DNA from: Martelella limonii
GTDB taxonomy: Bacteria; Pseudomonadota; Alphaproteobacteria; Rhizobiales; Rhizobiaceae
Direction: 5' to 3'
Assembly (NCBI RefSeq): GCF_013344475.1
Contig: NZ_JABUOU010000005.1
Span: 86,741 to 150,740, forward strand
Length of the DNA: 64,000 nt
Below the pieces are notes generated by a model. It was not told the DNA's origin, did not search any database, and saw nothing but the letters and a program-made list of their open reading frames with translations. Each line of letters starts with the position of its first letter. Within the stretch, counting starts at the first letter, position 1. Position numbers and translations under genes: made by a program. Shown here piece after piece: positions 44,020 through 51,697 of this stretch.

Positions 44020-44325
44020 GGCCACGGTGGGAGCGGGCATGGCCTACCCACGGCGCAGCAAGCCCCGTACGCAACCGACAGGCCGTCCGGCAGATAAGGG
44101 CGATCCCCTGAAGCAGGGCTCGGCTGCAATGGCTATGATGCGCGGCCTGGCCATGCCTTTCAAAGGCATCCTCCACAGCTGCAGCCCCAAGATCTATGCC
44201 TGCAAGCCTTCCCATTGGAGCAATGGGAAGGCCGAAGGGCAGTGAAACCGCCTCGATGCGAGCGGCCAGATCATGTGTTTCCCGCCGAAAGTCAGGCGGC
44301 CTTGACCGCACATCAAGGCGCGGGA
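44020..44325. other. intergenic region between convergent genes
   Basis: 306 bp with two palindromes: ATGCCTTT-C-AAAGGCAT (44153-44169) and a perfect 11-bp hairpin (44207-44231, separate entry). No gene supported. Confidence 0.45.
44207..44231. terminator. hairpin between convergent hydrolase and tetR genes
   Basis: CCTTCCCATTG (44207-44217), loop GAG, CAATGGGAAGG (44221-44231): 11 perfectly paired bases. The position between convergent genes fits a bidirectional terminator, although no long T-run follows on either strand. Confidence 0.5.
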
Positions 44326-44940
44326 TCAGGTGGCGATGCCGCCGAGCAGGAGATCGAGGTGGGCGTCGATATAGTTGGGGAGGTCGAACGACCGTCGGCT
44401 GTCGAAGATCAGGAAGTTCATGATCAGGGACAAGATCGGTGCAATCACGATTTCGGCACTCGCACCAGGACAGTCTCGGAACTCGCCGGCAGCGATCCCT
44501 TCGTCGAGCAGGGCTTGCGTATGCGATAGCAGGGGCTGGATGAGTTCCGCATGATGCGCATCGATGACTTCCGGGAAGCGTGCGCCTTCGGAGATCACCA
44601 GGCGCAGATGCTCGCGCGCCATCCTGTCCTGCGTCACTCTCTGATAGGCAAGTCGCAGCATCGCTTTCAGTCGCTCCGTGCAACTTCCCTCGAGGTCGCC
44701 GAAATCTTCCAGAAGCTCCGCGACCGGCCTTGAGATATGGCGGATCATCGCGGAGAAAAGGTCTTCCTTCGTCGGGAAATACACGTAGATTGTGCCTTTG
44801 GTGACGCCGATGCGCTGCGCAATGTCTTCGACACGGGTCGCGACAAAACCGCTGAGGACAAATTCCTCGAAGGCGGCATCGAGGATCTGGATCGGCCGCA
44901 ACGCCTTTTGCTCGGCTCTCGTCATCTTTTTAGTTGGCAT
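44326..44940 (-). CDS. TetR family repressor of RND efflux operon
   Basis: 204 aa from ATG 44940 with GGGAG 4 nt upstream; a start at 44976 would fall into the operator. HTH ~15-60: VATRVEDIAQRIGVTKGTIYVYFPTKEDLF. The C-terminal domain is AcrR-like. It is divergent from the two-adaptor RND operon, with a 14-bp palindrome in between, the standard arrangement of an efflux repressor. Confidence 0.88.
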   Translation of the reverse strand: MPTKKMTRAEQKALRPIQILDAAFEEFVLSGFVATRVEDIAQRIGVTKGTIYVYFPTKEDLFSAMIRHISRPVAELLEDFGDLEGSCTERLKAMLRLAYQRVTQDRMAREHLRLVISEGARFPEVIDAHHAELIQPLLSHTQALLDEGIAAGEFRDCPGASAEIVIAPILSLIMNFLIFDSRRSFDLPNYIDAHLDLLLGGIAT

Positions 44941-44976
44941 TTCACTCCCGATCGCCCCGAGGCATGAAAAATTCAT

Positions 44977-44990
44977 TGACTAACTAGTCA
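44977..44990. promoter_or_regulatory. TetR-type operator TGACTA-AC-TAGTCA
   Basis: Perfect 6-bp arms with a 2-bp centre between tetR (44940) and the first adaptor gene (45033). The neighbouring TTGACT also resembles a -35 element, so repressor binding would block the promoter. Confidence 0.65.
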
Positions 44991-45032
44991 TTCAAAGTTA
45001 GCACCGCTATTGTCATTGATCAAGAGGCAATC

Positions 45033-46106
45033 ATGCAACCGCTTCAAACCGGATTTCTGCTGGCGTTTACAATTTTATCCCTGACCGCTTGCGGGCCTGC
45101 CGACGAGGTTGACAGCAAGTCGCCTCGTTCGGTCGAAACGACGACGGTTCGCGTGGAGCCCTGGTCGGAAACGATTTCCAGCACCGGCGAGATCATCGCG
45201 CGCGTCCAGTCCGAGCTGTCGTTCCGGATCAGCGGCCAGATCATCGAGCGGCACGTCGATGTCGGCGACCATGTCGAGGCAGGCCAGCTCCTCGCGCGGA
45301 TCGATTCCCAGGAACAGGAAGCGGATCACGCGGTAGCGCTCGCGACGCTTCATTCCGCTGAGGCTCAGCAGAGCCAGGCGCAACAGGCTCTCACCCGTCA
45401 GGAAAGCCTTTTCAAGAGTGGTGTGTCGACCCGCGCAGCGCTTGATGCGGCGCGCGAACAGGTATTGAGCGCGAATGCAACGGTCGAATCGGCGCAGGCG
45501 CAGGTCGATACCGCCCGAGACACGCTGAACCAGACCGAATTGAGAGCGGATGCCGCCGGGGTGATCACCACCCGCAATGCCGAGGTCGGCGAGGTTGCGC
45601 AGGCAGCGCAGCTGGTCTTCACGCTCGCACAGGACGGTCCGCGCGACGCCGTCTTCAATGTCGACGAGTCGTTTCTGCTGAGCCGCAATTTCGATGACCG
45701 GGTGCAGATCAGCCCCCTTACCGGCGGCGAACCGATAGATGCGACGCTCCGGGAGGTGTCGCCGGCGATCGACACGAGAACAGGAACGATCCGCGTCAAG
45801 TTCGGCATCGATGCCGACACCCCGCTCAGTCTGGGAAGCCCGGTGGTTGCAACGGCACACTACAAGCCGATCGACGCGATCAGGCTGCCCTGGGAGGCCA
45901 TGACGTCGGACGCGGGACGCACCGCCGTCTGGGTGGTCGATCAGCAGACAGGAAAGGTGTCACTGCGGCCCGTGGAGGTGCTGGCCTATGTCAAAGGGTA
46001 TTTCTATGTGCGCTCAGGCGTCGAGCCCGGCGAGATCGTGGTGACCGACGGGACAAAGTTTCTCAGCGCAGGTGAAGCTGTCGCATTTCAGGGAGCCGGG
46101 CAATGA
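45033..46106 (+). CDS. RND efflux periplasmic adaptor (lipoprotein) 1
   Basis: 357 aa. Lipobox ILSLTACG places the acylated cysteine at about residue 20. The membrane-fusion-protein plan is visible: lipoyl halves (ISGQIIERHVDVGDHVEAGQ and VITTRNAEVGEVAQAAQ) around a coiled-coil hairpin (~95-160), then a beta-barrel. It anchors in the inner membrane and links the pump to an outer-membrane channel. It overlaps the next adaptor by 4 bp. No outer-membrane factor is encoded here. Confidence 0.88.
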   Translation: MQPLQTGFLLAFTILSLTACGPADEVDSKSPRSVETTTVRVEPWSETISSTGEIIARVQSELSFRISGQIIERHVDVGDHVEAGQLLARIDSQEQEADHAVALATLHSAEAQQSQAQQALTRQESLFKSGVSTRAALDAAREQVLSANATVESAQAQVDTARDTLNQTELRADAAGVITTRNAEVGEVAQAAQLVFTLAQDGPRDAVFNVDESFLLSRNFDDRVQISPLTGGEPIDATLREVSPAIDTRTGTIRVKFGIDADTPLSLGSPVVATAHYKPIDAIRLPWEAMTSDAGRTAVWVVDQQTGKVSLRPVEVLAYVKGYFYVRSGVEPGEIVVTDGTKFLSAGEAVAFQGAGQ

Positions 46107-47185
46107 GAAAGCTGTCCAAGGTCGCCATCCTCCTTCTCGCCGGAGCGCTCATCAGCGGGTGCCAGAAGGAGGAGGAAAAGAAAGTTGAGCTGCGCCCGGT
46201 GCTGTCCGTCCTGGTGGAGCCCCAGCCGGCTTTCAGCCTTTCGCTGCCTGGTACGGTCGAGGCGCGCACCGAAACGGAATTCGGCTTCCGGGTTCTCGGA
46301 CGTCTCGTCGCCCGCAATGTGCACACCGGCGATCTGGTGAAGAAGGGCGACGTGCTGGCCGCAATCGATCCTCTTGCGCTTGAGCTCGCGGTGACGAGCG
46401 CGCAGTCCGATCTGGACAACAGCCAGGCCAGGCTCGACAACGCCGTATCGAACGAGGAGCGGCAGAAAAAGCTGTTCGAGCGCCAGTCCGGCGCTGAAGC
46501 CTCCTACGAGACGGCGACACTGGAACGCAAGACCGCCGAGGCAGAGGTTTCCAAGGCCGAGGCCAAGCTCGACAAGGCGAACGAGCAACTCGGCTATGCG
46601 CAGCTGACCGCCGAGTATGACGGGGTGGTCACGAGCACCTCTGCCGAAATCGGACAGGTCGTGGCCGCCGGGCAGGCGATCGCCACCGTTGCGCGTCCCG
46701 ATGAGCGCGACGCGATCATCGACGTTCCCGAGGCCGTAGGCGTCAACGTTACGCAGGGCATGCCCTTCGAGGTCTATCTCCAGCTCGACCCCTCGGTCCG
46801 CTGCAAGGCCGTCGTGCGCGAGATCGCACCGTCGGCCGATGCCGCCACCCGCACCTTCAGGACCAAGCTGACTTTGATCGATCCGCCGGAGGCCATGCGT
46901 CTCGGCGCGATCGTCACGGCGACGGCCGTTTCCGACAGCGCACCCGCTATCCGCCTGCCCGCCTCGGCAATCAGGACCGATGCAGCCGGGACATCCGTGT
47001 GGATCGTCGATGAGAGTGCAGGCAAGGTCACGACCCGCCCCGTCACGGTCGCCGCCACTGCCGAGGCCGCCGGCAGCGTCACCATTCTCAAGGGGCTGGA
47101 GCCGGGTGACCGCGTCGTCGTCGCCGGCGTCAACTCCCTGGAAGAAGGGCAGTCCATCCGCATCGATCAGGAGTCGCTCAAGTGA
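46103..47185 (+). CDS. RND efflux periplasmic adaptor (lipoprotein) 2
   Basis: 360 aa. Lipobox LISGCQ (cysteine near residue 20). Lipoyl motifs VLGRLVARNVHTGDLVKKGD and VVTSTSAEIGQVVAAGQ flank a long coiled coil (~85-160), with the beta-barrel after. It overlaps both neighbours by 4 bp (ATGA), so adaptors 1, 2 and the pump are co-translated. Two different adaptors for one pump suggests a mixed trimer-of-dimers, as in a few characterised RND systems. Confidence 0.88.
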   Translation: MRKLSKVAILLLAGALISGCQKEEEKKVELRPVLSVLVEPQPAFSLSLPGTVEARTETEFGFRVLGRLVARNVHTGDLVKKGDVLAAIDPLALELAVTSAQSDLDNSQARLDNAVSNEERQKKLFERQSGAEASYETATLERKTAEAEVSKAEAKLDKANEQLGYAQLTAEYDGVVTSTSAEIGQVVAAGQAIATVARPDERDAIIDVPEAVGVNVTQGMPFEVYLQLDPSVRCKAVVREIAPSADAATRTFRTKLTLIDPPEAMRLGAIVTATAVSDSAPAIRLPASAIRTDAAGTSVWIVDESAGKVTTRPVTVAATAEAAGSVTILKGLEPGDRVVVAGVNSLEEGQSIRIDQESLK

Positions 47186-50100
47186 AATCCTTCAACCTTT
47201 CCGACTGGGCGCTCGAACACCGCTCCCTGATCTGGTACTTCATGCTGGTCTTCGTCGTTGCAGGGGCGCTGTCCTATATCAACCTCGGCCGCGAGGAAGA
47301 TCCCGCCTTCACCATCAAGACGATGATCATCAACGCCCAGTGGCCCGGTGCTTCCGCCGAAGACGTGACCCGCCAGGTGACCGACCGGATCGAGAAGAAG
47401 CTCGAGGAGCTCGATGCGCTCGATTATACCCGAAGCGAAACCACGGCCGGCCAGACCACGATCTTCGTCGAGCTTCTCTCCTCCACCAAGGCGAGCGAGG
47501 TCAACGACAACTGGGTGCGCGTCCGCAACATGGTCAGGGACATTGCGCAAGACCTGCCGAGCGGTGTCATCGGCCCGTTCTTCAATGACAGTTTCGGCGA
47601 TGTCTACGGCAATATCTACGCCTTCACCGCCGACGGACTGACCCAGCGCCAGCTTCGGGATCTTGTGGAGGACGCCCGCGCCAAGCTTCTGACCGTGCCG
47701 AATGTCGGCAAGATCGATGTCATCGGCGCCCAGGACGAGGCGATCTATCTCGAATTCTCCACCCGCAAGATCGCGGCGCTCGGTATCGACCAGCAGGCCG
47801 TGATCGAAACCCTGCAGGCCCAGAACGCCGTCACCCAGTCCGGCGTGGTCGAGGCCGGCGCGGAGCGCATCGCCCTGCGCGTCAGCGGCCAGTTCACCTC
47901 CGAGGACAGCCTGCGTTCGATCAACCTTCGCATCAACGACCGGTTCTTCCCGCTGACGGACATCGCCACGATCAGGCGGGGCTACGTCGATCCGGCTTCT
48001 TCGCTGTTTCGCTTCAATGGCGAGCCCGCGATCGGCCTTGCCATCGGCATGAGGGCCGGCGCCAACCTGCTGACATTCGGCGAGCAGCTCGATGCAGAGC
48101 TCGACCGGGTGGTTGCCGACCTGCCGATCGGCGTCAATGTCGAGCGGGTCTCGGACCAGCCCGCCGTCGTCGACGAGGCGGTCTCCGGGTTCACCCGGGC
48201 CCTGTTCGAGGCGGTCGTCATCGTGCTCGCGATCAGCTTCATCAGCCTCGGCCTGCGCGCCGGCCTGGTCGTGGCGATCTCCATCCCGCTGGTGCTGGCA
48301 ATCACCTTCATGTTCATGGAGTATTCCGGCATCTCGCTGCAGCGCATCTCGCTCGGCGCGCTGATCATCGCGCTCGGCCTGCTCGTCGATGACGCGATGA
48401 TTGCCGTGGAAATGATGGTCTCGCGCCTCGAGCATGGCGACACGCTCCGCAAGGCCGCCACCCATGTCTATACGTCCACCGCCTTTCCGATGCTGACGGG
48501 AACGCTGGTGACGGTCTCCGGCTTCATCCCGATCGGCCTCAACAACAGCGCGGCCGGCGAGTTCACCTTCACCCTGTTCGTCGTCATCGCCGTATCGCTG
48601 ATCGTGTCATGGGTTGTCGCGGTGCTGTTCACGCCGCTTCTGGGCGTGACGATCCTGCCGAAGACCATGAAATCGCATCACGAAAAGAAGGGCCGGTTCG
48701 CCGCGGTCTTCAGCTGGCTCCTCGCCCGGTGCATGCGCTTTCGCTGGGTGACCATCCTTGCCACTGTCGGTGCCCTTGTCATTTCCATCGGCGGGCTGAG
48801 CTTCGTGCAGCAGCAGTTCTTCCCTGCCTCGGACCGCGTGGAGCTGATCGTCGACTGGAACCTGCCCCAAAACAGCACGATTGCCGAAACCAACCGCCAG
48901 ATCGCGCAGTTCGAACAGGAGAAGCTCGCCGGAAATCCGGACATCGACCACTGGTCCAGCTATGTCGGCGAGGGCGCGCCGCGGTTCATCCTCTCCTATG
49001 ATGTCGCAACGCCCGCCGCCTGGTTCGGGCAGGTCGTGATCGTCACCAAGGACATCGAGGCCCGCAACCGGCTGCGTGCCGACCTGCAGGACTATCTGGT
49101 CGAGACCTTCCCGGGAACCGACGCCTTCGTGAAGCTGCTCGATATCGGCCCTCCGGTCGGCAAGCCGGTGCAGTACCGGATCAGCGGCCCCGATGTTCAG
49201 AATGTCCGCACCTTTGCCCAGGAGCTCGGCGCGATCGTCAACGGCAACGCGCTGCTGAGCAACATGACGTTCGACTGGAACGAGCCCTCGCGCGTCGTCA
49301 AGGTCGACGTCCTCCAGGACAAGGCACGCCAGCTCGGCATCTCGTCCCAGGACATCGCCACCGGCCTTAATGGTATCGTCGAGGGTTCGACGGTGACGAA
49401 GGTCAAGGACGATATCTATCTGGTCGACGTGATCGCACGCGCCGAGGATTCCGAACGCGGCTCGATCGAGACGCTCAGGAACCTCCAGCTCCCGAGCGCC
49501 AGCGGAAATTCCGTGCCGCTTTCGGCGATCGCCAATTTCCACTACGAGCTCGAACAGCCGATGATTGCCCGCAGGGACCGGATTCCGACGATCACCGTCA
49601 AGGCGGCCGTCCGTGGCCCAACCCAGCCGGCGACCATTGTCGAGCAGCTCAAGCCCTCAGTCGATGCCTTCGCCGCGGCGCTTCCGGCCGGCTATCATGT
49701 CGAGGTCGGCGGATCGGTCGAATCCAGCGCGGAGTCCCAGGGCCCGATCATTGCGGTTGCCCCGCTGATGCTGTTTGCGATGGCGACCATCCTGATGATC
49801 CAGCTGCAGAGCTTCAGCCGGCTGTTCCTCGTGTTTGCCGTGGCGCCTCTCGCCCTGATCGGCGTGGTTGCGGCGCTGCTGCTAAGCAACGCGCCCATGG
49901 GCTTCGTCGCGATCCTGGGCGTGCTCGCGCTCATCGGCATCCTGATACGAAACTCTGTCATCCTTGTCGTTCAGATCGAGCAGTTGAGGACGGACGGCGT
50001 GCCGCCCTGGCGGGCAGTGGTCGAGGCAACCGAAAACCGCATGCGCCCGATCCTCCTGACCGCCGCCGCCGCAACGCTTGCCCTGATCCCGATCTCGCGC

Positions 50101-50259
50101 GAGGTGTTCTGGGGACCGATGGCCTACGCCATGATGGGGGGTATCGTCGCAGGAACCGTGCTGACGCTGCTCTTCCTGCCGGCGCTCTACGTGGCCTGGT
50201 TCAGGATCAAGCGCGAAGAGCCTGATCACACTGCTGATCCGGCGAGCGAAACAGCCTGA
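47182..50259 (+). CDS. RND family efflux pump, inner-membrane permease
   Basis: 1025 aa, full RND length: helix 1 near 15-30, large periplasmic loop, helices 2-7 (~335-560), second loop, helices 8-12 to the end. The proton-relay acidic pair is in LLVDDAMIAVEMM (helix 4). GxxPxxxxxx-type repeats and the final LFLPALYVAWF match the HAE/HME superfamily. Proton-driven export of hydrophobic toxicants is expected; the substrate cannot be deduced. Last gene of the operon; a 10-bp GC hairpin follows at 50271-50304. Confidence 0.92.
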   Translation: MKSFNLSDWALEHRSLIWYFMLVFVVAGALSYINLGREEDPAFTIKTMIINAQWPGASAEDVTRQVTDRIEKKLEELDALDYTRSETTAGQTTIFVELLSSTKASEVNDNWVRVRNMVRDIAQDLPSGVIGPFFNDSFGDVYGNIYAFTADGLTQRQLRDLVEDARAKLLTVPNVGKIDVIGAQDEAIYLEFSTRKIAALGIDQQAVIETLQAQNAVTQSGVVEAGAERIALRVSGQFTSEDSLRSINLRINDRFFPLTDIATIRRGYVDPASSLFRFNGEPAIGLAIGMRAGANLLTFGEQLDAELDRVVADLPIGVNVERVSDQPAVVDEAVSGFTRALFEAVVIVLAISFISLGLRAGLVVAISIPLVLAITFMFMEYSGISLQRISLGALIIALGLLVDDAMIAVEMMVSRLEHGDTLRKAATHVYTSTAFPMLTGTLVTVSGFIPIGLNNSAAGEFTFTLFVVIAVSLIVSWVVAVLFTPLLGVTILPKTMKSHHEKKGRFAAVFSWLLARCMRFRWVTILATVGALVISIGGLSFVQQQFFPASDRVELIVDWNLPQNSTIAETNRQIAQFEQEKLAGNPDIDHWSSYVGEGAPRFILSYDVATPAAWFGQVVIVTKDIEARNRLRADLQDYLVETFPGTDAFVKLLDIGPPVGKPVQYRISGPDVQNVRTFAQELGAIVNGNALLSNMTFDWNEPSRVVKVDVLQDKARQLGISSQDIATGLNGIVEGSTVTKVKDDIYLVDVIARAEDSERGSIETLRNLQLPSASGNSVPLSAIANFHYELEQPMIARRDRIPTITVKAAVRGPTQPATIVEQLKPSVDAFAAALPAGYHVEVGGSVESSAESQGPIIAVAPLMLFAMATILMIQLQSFSRLFLVFAVAPLALIGVVAALLLSNAPMGFVAILGVLALIGILIRNSVILVVQIEQLRTDGVPPWRAVVEATENRMRPILLTAAAATLALIPISREVFWGPMAYAMMGGIVAGTVLTLLFLPALYVAWFRIKREEPDHTADPASETA

Positions 50260-50270
50260 CAAAGGCGACA

Positions 50271-50304
50271 GGCCGGCCCGCTCCAAGATCAGGCCGGGCC
50301 GGCC
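50271..50304 (+). terminator. GC-rich hairpin after the RND operon
   Basis: GGCCGGCCCG (50271-50280) pairs with CGGGCCGGCC (50295-50304), loop 14 nt. It begins 12 bp after the pump stop codon. There is no T-run, so termination strength is uncertain. The remaining ~240 bp up to the lacI-type stop hold nothing I can name. Confidence 0.5.
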
Positions 50305-50548
50305 CCCACCTTTCGTGCAAGCCGCCATGGGCCGGTGAACGCACACGAAAATTGCCGAAGCGGCCTGGCGGGCGCTTTGGAGCATCAGCTTTCTCGGCGT
50401 CGCCTTGGAGGCGCGCGGCTGATGCGTCGCAGTTGCTCAGGGACGACCTGGGGCACTCATAGCCGAGAGGGAATCCTTTCCTTCATGGCTCGGGCTGCCG
50501 CAAGTCAGACGATCGCGGCGGAACGCCGCGCCTCAACGGCGCCCGTTG

Positions 50549-51565
50549 CTAATAGCTTGCCCGGTCGGCGAAGACGGGGGCAACCATTTGATGGCTGCTT
50601 TCCGTGCGGCCCTCGATCCGCGATAGCAGTTGTGATGCCGCAATGGACCCAAGATGGGCCGGTGCCTGATCGATGCTTGCAAGCTCGATGAGGGGCAGGG
50701 CGGCGGGTGGGGAATTGTCGAAGCTGATGAGGGCAAGATCGCCCGGGACGGAAAGGCCGCGTTTGCGGGCCATGTTGATCAATGGCACGCCATGGATATC
50801 GCTCCAGCAGAAGATCGCCTCGGGAACGTCGCTGCGGTCGAGCATGGTATTGATCTGTTTGACCATTTCATCTGGCCGTTCGGAAATGTCAATCAGCCGG
50901 GCCACATGCGAAAGTCCTGCCTGGGAAAGCGCTGCGCGATAGCCCGCCTCGCGCTCGTGCCAGACATCGCCGGGCCGGCGGTGCACGGTGGTGGGGCTTA
51001 TCATTGCAATGTCGCGATAGCCCTTTTTCAGGAGCGCAACGGTTGCAAGCCGTCCACCCTCCCTGTCATCGACATTGGCGGTGTCGAAGTTGATGGCGTC
51101 GGGTTCATGGTGGCCGACCACGGTGATGGGGGTCTGTCTGGCGAACTGGTCGAGCCCCTTGCCGGCGATCCGCGGTGCGACCAGCAGCAACCCGTCAATG
51201 CGCATGTCGATCATCGATTCGATCAGCGCGCTCTCGACATGGGTCCGCGCCTCACCCACGCCGATCAGGGTGTTGTAGCCGGCCTCGGCCATCTTGCGCT
51301 TGAAGCCGCCGACGAGCTTCGGCAGGAACGGGTTTTCCATGTCGATCAGCAGAACGCCGACGCTGAACGTGCGGCCACGCATGCCCCGTGCGGCGGTGCT
51401 CGGGCGGTAGCCGAGCTTTTCTATCGAGCGCGTGACGTTCTCGCGCAAGGCATCGCTGACGCCATAGGCATTGCGCAGCACCTTCGAAACCGCAGCGACG
51501 GACACGCCGGCATCGGCGGCAACCGTCCGGATCGTGATGCGGCTCGCACGGGCGTTCTTTTCCAT
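50549..51565 (-). CDS. LacI family transcriptional regulator
   Basis: 338 aa from ATG 51565 (AAGGA about 7 nt upstream; a longer frame to 51625 has no such signal). LacI HTH ~8-30 (TIRTVAADAGVSVAAVSKVL) with the hinge-helix region YRPSTAARGMRG, then the periplasmic-binding-protein-like effector domain (from VGVLLIDMENPF). It is divergent from an alpha-L-rhamnosidase/ABC operon; two adjacent palindromic sites lie in between. Likely induced by rhamnose or a rhamnoside-derived sugar. Confidence 0.88.
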   Translation of the reverse strand: MEKNARASRITIRTVAADAGVSVAAVSKVLRNAYGVSDALRENVTRSIEKLGYRPSTAARGMRGRTFSVGVLLIDMENPFLPKLVGGFKRKMAEAGYNTLIGVGEARTHVESALIESMIDMRIDGLLLVAPRIAGKGLDQFARQTPITVVGHHEPDAINFDTANVDDREGGRLATVALLKKGYRDIAMISPTTVHRRPGDVWHEREAGYRAALSQAGLSHVARLIDISERPDEMVKQINTMLDRSDVPEAIFCWSDIHGVPLINMARKRGLSVPGDLALISFDNSPPAALPLIELASIDQAPAHLGSIAASQLLSRIEGRTESSHQMVAPVFADRASY

Positions 51566-51633
51566 TTTTTTTCCTTCGAAATCAGGTTGCAAGAAGAAAT
51601 AGCCCGGAACGCTCTTGCGAAGCAAACCATTTT

Positions 51634-51661
51634 GTATAACATTCTACGTATAACGGTCTAC
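51634..51661. promoter_or_regulatory. two adjacent LacI-type operators
   Basis: GTATAACATTCTAC (51634-51647) followed directly by GTATAACGGTCTAC (51648-51661). Each is an imperfect palindrome of the form GTAnAA-NN-TTnTAC; the second copy differs in two bases. They lie 37 bp before the rhamnosidase start and 69 bp before the lacI-type start, in the promoter zone of both. Confidence 0.55.
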
Positions 51662-51697
51662 ACAACCTGTAGAAGGCTGGCCGAGGGAGGAGAAAAG

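Noticed and set aside
50654-51697. N-terminal extension of the rhamnosidase ORF (1122 aa version)
   Set aside because: It is antisense to a clear LacI gene and lacks rhamnosidase-like sequence; a strong ribosome-binding site precedes ATG 51698.
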